DNA from: Burkholderia sp. D-99
GTDB lineage: Bacteria > Pseudomonadota > Gammaproteobacteria > Burkholderiales > Burkholderiaceae
Length of the DNA stretch: 64,000 nucleotides
NCBI RefSeq assembly: GCF_011605345.1
Contig: NZ_JAAOXM010000013.1
Coordinates: 1 to 64,000, forward strand
Direction: 5' to 3'
Part shown: piece by piece, positions 1 to 9,332 of the stretch
Position numbering within the stretch: position 1 is the first letter of the stretch
How the letters are laid out: each line of letters starts with the position of its first letter
Made by a program: the position numbers and the translations under genes
Notes under the pieces: generated by a model
Database searches by the model: none
Told to the model about the DNA's origin: nothing
The model's input: only the letters and a program-made list of their open reading frames with translations

Positions 1-126
1 CCTGTCCAGCAACCCAGTGCCTGAAGTGCCTTGCGATCGAGCAATTCTGCCTCCTGACCTCCATAAAGTCAGGCATCAGGTTACGCAATCGCTCTCCAAG
101 GCTCCACGGTTTCCTGCGATGAACCA

Positions 127-156
127 AAAAAAAGCCCGTATCACGAGGATACGGGC
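127..156 (-). terminator. Rho-independent terminator, minus strand
   Basis: On the minus strand a GCCCGTATC/GATACGGGC stem with a short loop is followed by an uninterrupted run of eight T. It lies downstream of the small minus-strand gene that ends at 274 and probably ends its transcript. Confidence 0.75.
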
Positions 157-273
157 GTACCGGATACTTTTGCTGTTGCCACGCTGTGCTCATGGCAACG
201 TTGTGACTCGTCGCATGCGGCGCAGTTCCCGGCGGCGGGCATTTTCTTTGGCGAAATCCTGAAATTGGCAGGA

Positions 274-525
274 CTACGGATGACGCGGTGCGTCCAACGG
301 CTGCGAGCCGGTGCGCGCGCGCGCATTGCTGGCGATGTCGCCGCGCAGGTCTCCGCGCGGCACGGTCTGCCGACTGGGCGGGTTGGCGGGCGGCGGCTGG
401 CGGAGCGTGTTCCGGTGGTCCTGCTGGCGATGGGGCGGCTTCGCGCGATCGTCGGCGTGGGCTGGAGCGGACAACGCCAGGGAAATGACAATGCCGCATG
501 CAACGAGCAGTGACATTGGTTTCAT
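274..525 (-). CDS. small exported Arg/Pro-rich hypothetical protein
   Basis: An 83-residue protein of unknown function. It opens with a clear Sec signal peptide: MKPM, then a hydrophobic stretch ending in APAHA, with predicted cleavage before ADDR at about residue 24. The mature part is short, polar and rich in Arg, Pro and Gln, with no recognisable domain. The ATG has a GGGAG ribosome-binding site 8 bases upstream, which supports this frame over the longer overlapping frame on the same strand. A terminator follows at 127-156. A periplasmic or secreted small protein is inferred; nothing shows a partner. Confidence 0.6.
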   Translation of the reverse strand: MKPMSLLVACGIVISLALSAPAHADDRAKPPHRQQDHRNTLRQPPPANPPSRQTVPRGDLRGDIASNARARTGSQPLDAPRHP

Positions 526-691
526 GGCGGGGCTCCCTTCAAGCCGTCGACGCGGCCTGTTGATATGTCGCTAAGGTAAGCGTGGGAGTGCAGGCTTGCT
601 GTAAATATTGGTAAATAGATGTATCGCGGTGCGACAGCGGTAATCGACGGCAACGCGGGCGTCGCGAACAGGCCGCGTCGCAGAATGAAAC

Positions 692-710
692 CGGGCGGCC
701 GAAGCCGCCC
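692..710 (-). terminator. terminator-like hairpin after the mini-transposase gene
   Basis: GGGCGGC and GCCGCCC pair around a CGAA/TTCG tetraloop. On the minus strand the hairpin is followed by GGTTTC, so the T tract is weak. It sits 14 bases past the stop codon of the gene ending at 724. Confidence 0.5.
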
Positions 711-723
711 GATCGAGCATTCG

Positions 724-1125
724 TTACGCCATCTTGACGGGCGCGCGCCAGGATTCCGGATTGGTCCAGAATGCGCCGCGCAGCCGGTCGCGGCTCGGCG
801 GTGCGGGCGGCTTCGCAGCGCTTGCACCGATGCGCCCGCGCAGGGAGATCTGCCGGCCGCTCGTGCCGAGTCGCTTCACGATTTCGGCGAGCGTGCCGTC
901 CGCCTGCCATTCGTCGAAGCGACGGCGGCAAGTCGGCGGCGACGGATAGCGGCCCGGCAGCTTCGACCAGCCTTCGCCCGTCGACAGCACCCACAGCACG
1001 GCGTTCACCACCGAGCGGGCTTCCACGCGGGGGCGGCCGCGCCGCTCACTCCGTGCGGGTTCCGAGCAAAACAGACCCTCGACCAGCGCCCACTCGTTAT
1101 CTCTCAAATCGTCGAACAGCATCAT
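724..1125 (-). CDS. IS5-type transposase N-terminal domain protein (DUF4096-like)
   Basis: A 133-residue protein. Residues 1-90 match the N-terminal helix-turn-helix region of IS5-family transposases (DUF4096): a D-L-x-D-x-E-W-A-L opening, R-R-G-R-P, NAVLWVLSTGEGW and the R-Y-P-S-x-x-T-C-x-R-R-F block. The DDE catalytic domain of a full transposase (about 270-330 residues) is absent, and residues 90-133 do not resemble it. No flanking terminal inverted repeats or target duplication are visible. The start has a GAGGTGAGGAC ribosome-binding region. It may be a decayed element or a domesticated DNA-binding protein. A relative with the same architecture lies at 28339-28749. Confidence 0.6.
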   Translation of the reverse strand: MMLFDDLRDNEWALVEGLFCSEPARSERRGRPRVEARSVVNAVLWVLSTGEGWSKLPGRYPSPPTCRRRFDEWQADGTLAEIVKRLGTSGRQISLRGRIGASAAKPPAPPSRDRLRGAFWTNPESWRAPVKMA

Positions 1126-1553
1126 GTCCTCACCTCAGCGAAGCTAACTCCGGTGCGCTGCCCTGCGCCGCGCACTCTTCAAGCACTCGATCGTCGAGTG
1201 CCGGGTGGGGGCGTCCGGTTGGCCGGCAGCGGCGTTTCTGCTCTTCCGTCCGACGAAACCTGCGCCCTGTGCGCCAGGTTATGCACGAAGCGTGCCATGT
1301 CGGAGGTAATTCCCTCGAGAGCCGCTTGGCAGCGAGCTAACGGCTAAGTCAGCTAGGGGCGTATAAGACGCCAAAATAACCCGCCAGCAAATCGGGACAA
1401 TCACCAATCTTGTGCAGTTCGCCCGCGCCACGTGCGTTCGCGTATGTATTGCACCGCAGCGAAACATGTGAGGCGGGTGCCTGATTCGCACATCGAGGCC
1501 GGATTCGCGCATTAAAATCGCGCATCGATATCGCCGATTGATGAGGTCAGGAA
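1126..1553. other. intergenic region between the mini-transposase gene and lysR
   Basis: About 430 bases with no supportable gene. It should hold the promoter of the minus-strand gene at 724-1125 and that of the LysR gene. The last 60 bases are less GC-rich (around GCATTAAAATCGCG). I see no insertion-sequence end or RNA gene. Confidence 0.5.
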
Positions 1554-2456
1554 ATGAACGTCACGCTGCGCCAGCTTCGCGTCTTCATCGAGGTCGCGCG
1601 GCTCAAGAGCTTCAGTCGCGCGGGCGACGAAATCGGGCTCACGCAGTCCGCGGTCAGCCGCTGCGTGCGCGAGCTCGAGGCCGAGCTCGGGTTGAAGCTG
1701 ATCGACCGCACGACGCGCGACGTGCAGTTGACCGATGTCGGTGCGAACCTGATCGCGAGCGTGTCTCGTCTGCTCGACGATCTCGACGACACGCTGCGCG
1801 AGATTCGTGAGATCGGCGAGCAGCGCCGGGGGCGCGTGATCGTCGCGGCCAGCCCGACGATCGCATGCCGGCTGATGCCGCGCGTGGTCGCGTCGTGCGA
1901 GCGCCAGTTCCCGTTCGTGACGCTGGGCTTGCGCGACGACGTGCAGAGCGACGTCTTGCGCAAGGTGAAGTCGAGCGAGGTTGATTTCGGCGTCGTGATC
2001 GGGCCGCTCACGATTGCCGATCTCGTCTGCGAGCCGCTGATGACCGATTCGTTCTGCCTTGTCGCGCGCGCCGACCATCCGCTCGCGGCGCGTGCCGAGG
2101 TGCCCTGGACGGCGCTGGACGGCGAGCGCCTCGTGCTCCTCGATCATGCGTCGGGAAGCCGGCCGCTGATCGATGCGGCGCTGGCCGCCCATCGCGTCAA
2201 CGCGACGGTCATGCAGGAGCTAGGGCATTCGGCGACCGTGTTCGGGCTCGTCGAGGCCGGCGTCGGTGTGAGCGTGCAGCCGTGGCTGTCGCTGCCGCTA
2301 CCTGCCGGCTCGACGCTCGTCGCGCGGCCGCTCACGCCGCGCACCGAACGCACGGTCGAGCTGGTGCGCCGCCGCGACAGGTCGTTGTCGCCGGCTGCGC
2401 AGGCGATCTGGGAACTCGTGCGGCAGATGCCGGCGAGGGCGGAGGACCTCGACTGA
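1554..2456 (+). CDS. LysR family transcriptional regulator
   Basis: A 300-residue LysR-type regulator of normal family length. Residues 1-60 form the winged helix-turn-helix (LRQLRVFIEVARLKSFSRAG, then LTQSAVSRCVRELE). Residues 90-295 are the periplasmic-binding-protein-like effector domain. The ATG follows AGGTCAGGAA at good spacing. LysR genes usually control a neighbour; here the nearest candidate is the aminotransferase 58 bases downstream on the same strand, so a shared transcript is possible. The effector is unknown. Confidence 0.9.
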   Translation: MNVTLRQLRVFIEVARLKSFSRAGDEIGLTQSAVSRCVRELEAELGLKLIDRTTRDVQLTDVGANLIASVSRLLDDLDDTLREIREIGEQRRGRVIVAASPTIACRLMPRVVASCERQFPFVTLGLRDDVQSDVLRKVKSSEVDFGVVIGPLTIADLVCEPLMTDSFCLVARADHPLAARAEVPWTALDGERLVLLDHASGSRPLIDAALAAHRVNATVMQELGHSATVFGLVEAGVGVSVQPWLSLPLPAGSTLVARPLTPRTERTVELVRRRDRSLSPAAQAIWELVRQMPARAEDLD

Positions 2457-2514
2457 CGCGCACCGAGGCACGCCGGTACACTACGCGGATCGTGTTCCTT
2501 GAAGGTGGTTCTCG

Positions 2515-3717
2515 ATGGCGCATTACGATGATTCTCTTCCGGTGGCCAGCGCGCCCGCGGCGCGCGACGCGGTGCACGCGTTGCGTCCGTCGCTGATCCG
2601 GGAAGTGGCAAACGCCGGCTTTGGTGTGCCGGGCATGCTGCCGTTCTGGTTCGGCGAATCCGACCGCGTAACGCCGGACTTCATCCGCGATGCCGCTGCG
2701 GCGGCGCTGCGCGATGGCGAAACCTTCTACACACACAACCTCGGTACCGCGCCGCTGCGCGACGCGATTGCGGCCTACGTCAGCGCCCGTCACGGTGCGA
2801 CGGCGGCCGACACCGTGGCCGTGACGAGTTCGGGCGTGAGCGCGCTGATGCTGGCCGCACAGATGCTGGTCGGTCCGGGCGAGCGCGTCGTCGCGGTTAC
2901 GCCGCTGTGGCCGAATCTCGTCGAGATTCCGAAGATTCTCGGGGCGCAGGTCGAATGCGTGCCGCTCGGCTATGGCGATGCGGGCTGGCAGCTCGATATC
3001 GGGCGGCTGCTTGCGGCGCTGACGCCCGATACGCGGGTGTTGCTGATCAATTCGCCGAACAATCCGACCGGCTGGACGATGTCGCGCGACGACCAGCAAG
3101 CCGTGCTCGCCCATTGCCGCCACCACGGCATCTGGCTGGTTGCCGACGAGGTGTACGAGCGGCTCGCGTTCGGCGTGGGCGGCGCGCCATCGTTCCTCGA
3201 CATCGCGTCGCGCGACGAACGGGTCGTCGTCGTGAATTCATTTTCGAAGGCGTGGGCGATGACGGGCTGGCGCCTGGGATGGCTCATCGCGCCGGCGACG
3301 GTGATGGGTGATCTGTCGAAGCTCGTCGAATACAACACGTCGTGTGCGCCAGGTTTCGTGCAGGCCGCGGGTGAAGTCGCGCTGCGCGATGGCGAGCCGT
3401 TCGTGCGGTCGTTCGTCGCGGCGCTGCGCGACGCGCGCGATCACCTGGTTGCCGCGCTGCGCACCCTGCCGGGTGTCGAGGTGCCGCCACCGCCGGGCGC
3501 GATGTACCTGTTCCTGCGCCTGCCGGGCGCGGCCGACAGCCTGGCGTTCTGCAAGACGCTGGTGCGCGACGCGGGGCTCGGCCTTGCGCCCGGCCGCGCC
3601 TTCGGTCCGGAGGGGGAGGGGTTCGTGCGCTGGTGCTACGCGTGCGATCCGGCACGACTCGACGCGGGCGTCGAGCGGCTGCGCCGGTTCCTCGAGCGCG
3701 GAGCGGGCGCCCGCTGA
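2515..3717 (+). CDS. class I/II pyridoxal-phosphate aminotransferase
   Basis: A 400-residue fold-type I aminotransferase of the aspartate aminotransferase superfamily. Visible active-site features are NNPTG at 182-186, the cofactor-nitrogen Asp in DEVYE at 211, and the Schiff-base Lys245 in SFSKAWAMTGWRLGW. A C-terminal F-V-R-W segment carries the likely carboxylate-binding Arg. The substrate cannot be told from sequence. It follows the LysR gene closely, which suggests regulation by that protein. Cytoplasmic. Confidence 0.88.
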   Translation: MAHYDDSLPVASAPAARDAVHALRPSLIREVANAGFGVPGMLPFWFGESDRVTPDFIRDAAAAALRDGETFYTHNLGTAPLRDAIAAYVSARHGATAADTVAVTSSGVSALMLAAQMLVGPGERVVAVTPLWPNLVEIPKILGAQVECVPLGYGDAGWQLDIGRLLAALTPDTRVLLINSPNNPTGWTMSRDDQQAVLAHCRHHGIWLVADEVYERLAFGVGGAPSFLDIASRDERVVVVNSFSKAWAMTGWRLGWLIAPATVMGDLSKLVEYNTSCAPGFVQAAGEVALRDGEPFVRSFVAALRDARDHLVAALRTLPGVEVPPPPGAMYLFLRLPGAADSLAFCKTLVRDAGLGLAPGRAFGPEGEGFVRWCYACDPARLDAGVERLRRFLERGAGAR

Positions 3718-3989
3718 AGCGGGGCCGGAGCGGAATCGGCGCGCTGGCGGCAACCCGTTCGGCTCATCTTTACGCACCGGGCAATTTTGCGTAATATGGC
3801 GCTCAGTCACGCGGTTCCGTCGTTGAGCCGTGCTGTTCCGTCCGGTTTGGGCCTGACCTGAAGTTGGTTCGCCGCCCCCGGTTCGTGCTCCCATCAATAT
3901 GACCGATCAGAATCGGGCGAGCGCGTCTTCCGTTCATTTCGTCTGTTTATTGATCCGGTTCGTTTGACCACAGGGTCTGGCCTAGCTGC

Positions 3990-5021
3990 ATGAATACCCA
4001 AGAGGCGAAGATCGTCCTCGAGACTGCTTTGATCTGCGCGCAGGAACCGCTGAAGCTCGGCGATTTGCGCAAGCTCTTTGCCGACGGCGTGTCGGCTGAC
4101 ACGGTCCGCACGTTGCTCGAAGATCTGAAACAGGATTGGTCCGGCCGCGGCGTCGAACTGGTGGCGCTGGCGACCGGATGGCGCTTCCAGAGCAAGCCGG
4201 CGATGCGTCACTATCTGGATCGCCTGCATCCCGAGAAGCCGCCGAAATATTCGCGCGCGGTGCTCGAAACGCTCGCGATCATCGCGTACCGGCAGCCCGT
4301 CACGCGCGGCGACATCGAAGAGATTCGCGGCGTCACGGTCAATACGCAGGTGGTCAAGCAACTCGAGGATCGGGGCTGGATCGAAGTGATCGGTCATCGC
4401 GACGTGCCGGGGCGCCCGGCGCTGTATGCGACGACCAAGCAGTTCCTCGACGACCTCGGCCTGAAGGCGCTCGACGACCTGCCTGCGCTCGAAGAGCCGG
4501 CAGCGAACATCGAGGCCGCGCTGCTGGCGCAGCAGGCAATGGATTTCGATGGGGACATGGCGATTGCCGAAGATGCAGCGGGCGACGCGCCGCAGGCGGG
4601 CGAGGCATCCGTCGACCAGTCGGCAGGATTGCCGGGTGGTTTCGCGGCGGACGTCGTGTCGACGCAGGAAATCGCGAGCCGCGATACGCTCGATGCTGAT
4701 CGCGGGCAAACGGAACAATTGGAGCAGGCTGGTGCCGAAGCAGTGCCGGCCGGTGTGCAGCCCGAACCGCTGCGTGCGGATTGGAGCGAGGAAGATCGCA
4801 AGCCGGCTGCCGAAGCGGTTGCCGGAGACGGAGCGGAAGCGGCCGGCGACATGCCCGGCGAGGCTGGACAAGCCGACGCCCCCCGTTCCCGTCCTGCGGA
4901 CGGCGAGATGCTGGACGACACGTCCGACAGTCTCGCCGATGCCGTACGAAGCGCCAGTGCACCCATCGGTGCCGACGCGCTGCCGGACGACGAAGCAGAA
5001 CCTGAACAGCGTCGCGCCTGA
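3990..5021 (+). CDS. scpB: segregation and condensation protein B (ScpB) with acidic tail
   Basis: ScpB binds the kleisin ScpA and, with Smc, helps condense and segregate the chromosome. Residues 1-180 hold the two winged-helix domains, including the conserved block [21 protein letters not shown] and the R-G-V-x-V-N-T segment. Typical ScpB is about 190-200 residues; this one has 343, with a C-terminal tail of about 150 residues rich in Ala, Asp and Glu and probably disordered. No scpA is adjacent. rluB follows after 60 bases on the same strand, a pairing common in bacteria. Confidence 0.92.
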   Translation: MNTQEAKIVLETALICAQEPLKLGDLRKLFADGVSADTVRTLLEDLKQDWSGRGVELVALATGWRFQSKPAMRHYLDRLHPEKPPKYSRAVLETLAIIAYRQPVTRGDIEEIRGVTVNTQVVKQLEDRGWIEVIGHRDVPGRPALYATTKQFLDDLGLKALDDLPALEEPAANIEAALLAQQAMDFDGDMAIAEDAAGDAPQAGEASVDQSAGLPGGFAADVVSTQEIASRDTLDADRGQTEQLEQAGAEAVPAGVQPEPLRADWSEEDRKPAAEAVAGDGAEAAGDMPGEAGQADAPRSRPADGEMLDDTSDSLADAVRSASAPIGADALPDDEAEPEQRRA

Positions 5022-5081
5022 TCGCGGCCAACTTCTTGCCGCGCCCGCGCCGGGCGCGAGACCTGACATTTTGAGGTTGTT

Positions 5082-6848
5082 TTGACAGATATCCACGATA
5101 TTGAGTCGTCCGCGCCTGCCGTGCAGGCAGCGCGTGCCGACGATGCACCGGAGCAGGGCGCTTCGGCCGAGGGTGGCGACGAGCGTCCCCGCCGCGGTCT
5201 GCGGCGAGGCCCGCGCAGCCTGATCGCGCGGCGTCGCGCGGCAGCCAAGTCGAAGGGCGCCGAAGGCGAGCCGCAGGGCGGTGAAGGTGCTGACGCGCAG
5301 CCGGCCGAAGCCGCTGAAGCGCAGCAGCCGGCGCGTGCGCCGCGCAAGGAAGGTGCGGCCAAGGGCGGCCGCAAGCCGGCCGGCAAGCGCGAGAGTGCGG
5401 CCAAGGCCCAGGGCGGCCAGGGTAGCCAGGGCCGTCGCGGCGGCGCATCGAAGACTGAAGGTGGCGCGGCGAAGGCGGAAGGCGACGCGTCCGAGGACGA
5501 ACTGTTCGCCTACGTGACGTCCCCGGCATTCGACGCGGACAATTCCGCGGGCGGTAGCGGTGTACGAGCGCCGATGCTGCGTCGCGGCCGCAACCAGCAG
5601 CCGGCCAACAAGCGCGTGCTGTCGCCGGACGACGACGCGCCGAAGCTTCACAAGGTGCTGGCGGAGGCGGGCATGGGCTCGCGCCGCGAAATGGAAGAGT
5701 TGATTGTTGCCGGCCGCGTGTCGGTGAACGGCGAGCCCGCGCACATCGGGCAGCGCATCATGCCGACCGATCAGGTGCGGATCAACGGCAAGCCGGTCAA
5801 GCGCAAGCTGCCGAACAAGCCGCCGCGCGTGCTGCTGTACCACAAGCCGACTGGCGAGATCGTCAGCCACGCGGATCCGGAAGGCCGTCCGTCGGTGTTC
5901 GATCGCCTGCCGCCGATGAAGACGGCGAAATGGCTTGCGGTCGGCCGCCTCGACTTCAATACCGAAGGTCTGCTGATGCTGACGACTTCGGGCGACCTCG
6001 CGAACCGTTTCATGCATCCGCGCTACAGCGTCGAGCGCGAGTATGCGGTGCGCGTCGTCGGTGAGCTGGCGGAAGGGATGCGGCAGAAGTTGCTGCACGG
6101 CGTCGAGCTCGATGACGGTCCGGCGAATTTCCTGCGCATCCGCGATGGCGGCGGCGAAGGGACGAACCACTGGTATCACGTCGCGCTGGCCGAAGGCCGC
6201 AACCGCGAAGTGCGCCGGATGTTCGAGGCGGTCGGCCTGATGGTGAGCCGCCTGATCCGTACGCGTCACGGCCCGATCCCGCTGCCGCGCGGCCTGAAGC
6301 GCGGCCGCTGGGAAGAGCTCGACGACGCGCAAGTGCGCACGCTGATGGCGACCGTCGGCCTGAAGGCGCCGACCGAGGAGAAGGGCAAGCGCGGTGGTGC
6401 CGGCCAGACCGAGCGCCGCCAGCCCGATCCGATGGAGACGTCGATGGGTTTCATCGGTCGTGAGCCGGTGCTGACGACGCACGGGCAGCTTGACCAGCCG
6501 CGTCGCGGCGGCGGCCGTCGCGGCGCGCCGGGCCTGCCGGGCCTGAGCGGCTACGGCAGCCTGCCGGTTTCGCCGTCGGGCTACGGTAACCGTACCGGCG
6601 GTGGTCGTGATGGCAACCGGGGTACGGGCGGCCGCGACGGCAACCGCGCAGGCGGCGGCCGTGATGTCGACGGCAATCGCGCATCGTACGGCGCGGGCCC
6701 CAAGCGCGAAGGCGCGGGCGGCAAGCGCGGCGGCAGCAAGGGTGGCGGCAATCGCAATCCGAACGGCAATCGGGCTGAAGGCGCCGGCAGTGGCGGCGGT
6801 CCGCGCGGCGGCCAGCGCCCGCAGCGCAGCCGTACGCGCAGCCGCTAA
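5082..6848 (+). CDS. rluB: 23S rRNA pseudouridine synthase B (RluB) with long basic extensions
   Basis: RluB makes pseudouridine in helix 89 of 23S rRNA (position 2605 in E. coli). The core holds an S4 RNA-binding domain at about 186-240 ([20 protein letters not shown]) and the RsuA-family catalytic domain with Asp291 in [11 protein letters not shown]. The start is TTG, preceded by GAGG; no better start lies in frame. At 588 residues it is about twice the E. coli protein. The N-terminal 150 residues are Ala/Lys/Arg-rich, and the C-terminal 130 contain GRDGNR-type Gly/Arg/Asn repeats, which would suit RNA binding. Confidence 0.92.
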   Translation: MTDIHDIESSAPAVQAARADDAPEQGASAEGGDERPRRGLRRGPRSLIARRRAAAKSKGAEGEPQGGEGADAQPAEAAEAQQPARAPRKEGAAKGGRKPAGKRESAAKAQGGQGSQGRRGGASKTEGGAAKAEGDASEDELFAYVTSPAFDADNSAGGSGVRAPMLRRGRNQQPANKRVLSPDDDAPKLHKVLAEAGMGSRREMEELIVAGRVSVNGEPAHIGQRIMPTDQVRINGKPVKRKLPNKPPRVLLYHKPTGEIVSHADPEGRPSVFDRLPPMKTAKWLAVGRLDFNTEGLLMLTTSGDLANRFMHPRYSVEREYAVRVVGELAEGMRQKLLHGVELDDGPANFLRIRDGGGEGTNHWYHVALAEGRNREVRRMFEAVGLMVSRLIRTRHGPIPLPRGLKRGRWEELDDAQVRTLMATVGLKAPTEEKGKRGGAGQTERRQPDPMETSMGFIGREPVLTTHGQLDQPRRGGGRRGAPGLPGLSGYGSLPVSPSGYGNRTGGGRDGNRGTGGRDGNRAGGGRDVDGNRASYGAGPKREGAGGKRGGSKGGGNRNPNGNRAEGAGSGGGPRGGQRPQRSRTRSR

Positions 6849-7090
6849 CCGCGCATTGGCGCGCGGCGGCGCAAAGCCGCCGGCGTGCCGGCCCGATCGG
6901 CATCCCGCCGATTTTGCCGGCACGGCGTATCGCGTTGATCGCTTTCGACTATATATATGTCGCGTGCCGCTGCATCGCAGCCGGCATGACCGATCTCCGG
7001 CCTGGCAGGATGGTGCTGGCTGATCGGATAACCCGATTTCGGATTTTTGGGTCGGTAAAGGCGGGCGACACGCTGCTTTTACCGGCTGGC

Positions 7091-7119
7091 TTGGCGTTTG
7101 CGCCAAAAATCGCTATAAT
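7091..7119 (+). promoter_or_regulatory. sigma-70 promoter of the rimP-nusA-infB operon
   Basis: TTGGCG at 7091-7096 and a perfect TATAAT at 7114-7119 are separated by 17 bases, very close to the sigma-70 consensus. Transcription would start near 7126, about 180 bases before rimP. It is the best-formed promoter I can see in the window. Confidence 0.8.
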
Positions 7120-7179
7120 CGCGGAGTCGCTGGGCGTACGGATTCAATGTGCGGCTCAGGTGCGACCACCAGTAAGAAG

Positions 7180-7204
7180 ATGGGCGTTCCGCCCATTTTT
7201 TTTT
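7180..7204 (+). terminator. leader terminator/attenuator upstream of rimP
   Basis: ATGGGCG and CGCCCAT form a 7-bp stem with a TTC loop, followed by nine T. It lies about 55 bases after the predicted start of transcription and 100 bases before rimP, so it would stop most transcripts unless bypassed. A second TGGGCG at 7131-7136 could pair with the same CGCCCA strand instead. A short transcript of about 75-80 nucleotides is expected. Confidence 0.75.
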
Positions 7205-7307
7205 GCTGAAACGGTTAGGCATCTCGGGTAGCGCTTCCTGCGCCGGCTAAGGCGCGCGCCCGCGGGTGTAATCGCGAGCGGCGGGCGCGAACACCTGAGA
7301 GGACACA

Positions 7308-7766
7308 GTGCAACTGACGGAACTGATAGAAACCACGGTCACCGGGCTCGGCTACGAGCTGGTGGATCTCGAGCGCACCGGGCGCGGCATGCTTTGCATC
7401 TATATCGATCAGCCTGCCGGCATCTCGCTCGAAGATTGCGAAAAGGTCACGCGTCAGCTCCAGCACGTCTTGACGGTCGAAAACATCGATTACGAACGGC
7501 TCGAAGTCTCGTCCCCGGGGCTCGACCGCCCGTTGAAGAAGCTGGCCGACTTCGAGCGCTTCGCTGGCAGCGAAGTTTCCGTGACCTTGAAAAAGCCGCT
7601 GGACGGGCGCAAGACGTACCGGGGCATTCTGCACGCGCCGAATGGCGAAACGATCGGTTTGGAATTTGAAGGGAAGAAGGGCGAGGCGGCCATGCTGGAT
7701 TTCACGCTGGCCGATATCGACAAAGCCCGCCTGATTCCGCAAGTTGACTTTAGGAGCCGCAAATAA
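7308..7766 (+). CDS. rimP: ribosome maturation factor RimP
   Basis: RimP assists maturation of the 30S subunit. The 152 residues match the family length. They carry the N-terminal domain ending in S-S-P-G-L-D-R-P ([11 protein letters not shown]) and the C-terminal SH3-like domain. The start is GTG, preceded by GAGAGGACACA. The stop codon overlaps the nusA start by one base (TAATG), so the two genes are translationally coupled at the head of the rimP-nusA-infB-rbfA-truB operon. Confidence 0.95.
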   Translation: MQLTELIETTVTGLGYELVDLERTGRGMLCIYIDQPAGISLEDCEKVTRQLQHVLTVENIDYERLEVSSPGLDRPLKKLADFERFAGSEVSVTLKKPLDGRKTYRGILHAPNGETIGLEFEGKKGEAAMLDFTLADIDKARLIPQVDFRSRK

Positions 7767-9241
7767 TGAGTCGCGAAGTGTTGATGCTGGTGGATGCGCT
7801 GGCGCGCGAGAAAAACGTCGAAAAGGATGTAGTGCTGGGCGCCCTCGAGGCCGCGCTCGCATCTGCTTCCAAGAAGCTGTTCGACGAAGGCGCCGAAATC
7901 CGCGTCCATATCGATCGCGAAAGCGGCGAGCACGAAACCTTCCGTCGCTGGCTCGTCGTGCCCGACGAGGCGGGTTTGCAGGAGCCGGATCGCGAGATCC
8001 TGCTGTTCGAAGCACGTGAGCAGAAGCCCGACGTCGAAGTCGGCGAGTATGTCGAGGAACCCGTTCCGTCGATCGAATTCGGTCGCATCGGCGCGCAGGC
8101 CGCGAAGCAGGTGATCCTGCAGAAGGTGCGCGACGCTGAGCGCGAGCAGATCCTGAACGACTACCTCGAGCGTGGTGAAAAGATCATGACGGGTACGGTG
8201 AAGCGCCTCGACAAGGGCAACTTCATCGTCGAATCGGGCCGTGTCGAGGCGCTGCTGCGCCGCGATCAGCTGATCCCGAAGGAAAACCTGCGCGTGGGCG
8301 ACCGCGTGCGCGCGTACATCGCGAAGGTCGACCGCACCGCGCGCGGCCCGCAGATCGAGCTGTCGCGTACGGCGCCCGAGTTCCTGATGAAGCTGTTCGA
8401 GATGGAAGTGCCGGAAATCGAGCAGGGCCTGCTCGAGATCAAGGCGGCTGCCCGCGACCCGGGCGTGCGCGCGAAGATCGGCGTCATCGCGTACGACAAG
8501 CGGATCGATCCGATCGGCACCTGCGTCGGCATCCGCGGTTCCCGCGTGCAGGCTGTGCGCAACGAGCTCGGTGGCGAAAACATCGACATCGTGCTATGGT
8601 CGGAGGATCCCGCCCAGTTCGTGATCGGCGCGCTCGCGCCGGCAGCCGTCCAGTCGATTGTCGTCGATGAAGAAAAGCACTCGATGGACGTCGTCGTCGA
8701 CGAGAACGAGCTGGCTGTCGCGATCGGCCGCAGCGGTCAGAACGTTCGCCTTGCAGGCGAACTGACCGGCTGGCAGATCAACATCATGACGCCGGACGAG
8801 TCCGCCCTGAAGCAGGGTGAAGAGCGCGACCGGCTGCGTGCGCTGTTCATGGCGCGTCTCGACGTCGACGAAGAAGTTGCCGACATCCTGATTGACGAAG
8901 GCTTCACGAGCCTGGAAGAGATCGCCTACGTGCCGCTCAACGAAATGCTCGAAATCGAAGCGTTCGACGAGGACACCGTGCACGAACTGCGCAACCGCGC
9001 ACGCGACGCGCTGTTGACGATGGCCATCGCGAACGAAGAAAAGGTCGAGAACGCAGCGCTGGATCTCAAGAGCCTCGACGGCATCACGCCGGAGTTGCTC
9101 GCGAAGCTGGCCGAACACGGCGTGCAGACGCGCGACGATCTCGCCGAGTTGGCTGTGGATGAACTGGTCGACATGACCGGGATGGAAGAGGATGCCGCTA
9201 AGGCGTTGATCATGAAAGCACGTGAACACTGGTTCCAGTGA
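7766..9241 (+). CDS. nusA: transcription termination/antitermination factor NusA
   Basis: NusA binds RNA polymerase and nascent RNA and controls pausing, termination and antitermination. The 491 residues show the usual order: an N-terminal polymerase-binding domain (1-130), S1 (about 132-200), two KH domains ([17 protein letters not shown] and [18 protein letters not shown]), and two C-terminal acidic repeats (about 345-490), as in E. coli. It overlaps rimP by one base and is followed by infB after 91 bases. Confidence 0.96.
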   Translation: MSREVLMLVDALAREKNVEKDVVLGALEAALASASKKLFDEGAEIRVHIDRESGEHETFRRWLVVPDEAGLQEPDREILLFEAREQKPDVEVGEYVEEPVPSIEFGRIGAQAAKQVILQKVRDAEREQILNDYLERGEKIMTGTVKRLDKGNFIVESGRVEALLRRDQLIPKENLRVGDRVRAYIAKVDRTARGPQIELSRTAPEFLMKLFEMEVPEIEQGLLEIKAAARDPGVRAKIGVIAYDKRIDPIGTCVGIRGSRVQAVRNELGGENIDIVLWSEDPAQFVIGALAPAAVQSIVVDEEKHSMDVVVDENELAVAIGRSGQNVRLAGELTGWQINIMTPDESALKQGEERDRLRALFMARLDVDEEVADILIDEGFTSLEEIAYVPLNEMLEIEAFDEDTVHELRNRARDALLTMAIANEEKVENAALDLKSLDGITPELLAKLAEHGVQTRDDLAELAVDELVDMTGMEEDAAKALIMKAREHWFQ

Positions 9242-9332
9242 GAAATGACCATGGCGCACTGATTTGATGGCGGCCGTATGGCCTGACCCGATGCTAACCG
9301 CAAGGAATCGGTCCTTGCACTAAGAGGAATGA

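Larger units (their letters stand above)
6849..7307 (+). other. rluB-rimP intergenic region and operon leader
   Basis: About 460 bases with no supportable protein gene. It opens with a GC-rich hairpin just after rluB (GGCGGC/GCCGCC) that lacks a T run. An AT-rich patch follows near 6950 (CTATATATAT). Further on are a strong sigma-70 promoter at 7091-7119 and a terminator-like hairpin at 7180-7204, both upstream of rimP. Confidence 0.6.

Noticed and set aside
1-44. Possible gene start on the minus strand running off the left edge (TTG at 44 with AGGAGG upstream).
   Set aside because: Only about 14 codons are visible and no family can be recognised; the start codon is weak.
141-503. A 120-codon minus-strand frame overlapping the small exported protein gene.
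   Set aside because: It is Arg/Pro/Ser-rich with no signal or motif. The overlapping frame at 274-525 has a clear signal peptide and ribosome-binding site.
1279-1512. A 77-codon minus-strand frame in the gap before lysR.
   Set aside because: No ribosome-binding site, no motif and no neighbour on the same strand in range.
3894-7106. A 1070-codon open frame on the minus strand opposite scpB and rluB.
   Set aside because: It is an Ala/Arg/His-rich shadow of two recognised genes on the plus strand, a common effect in high-GC DNA.
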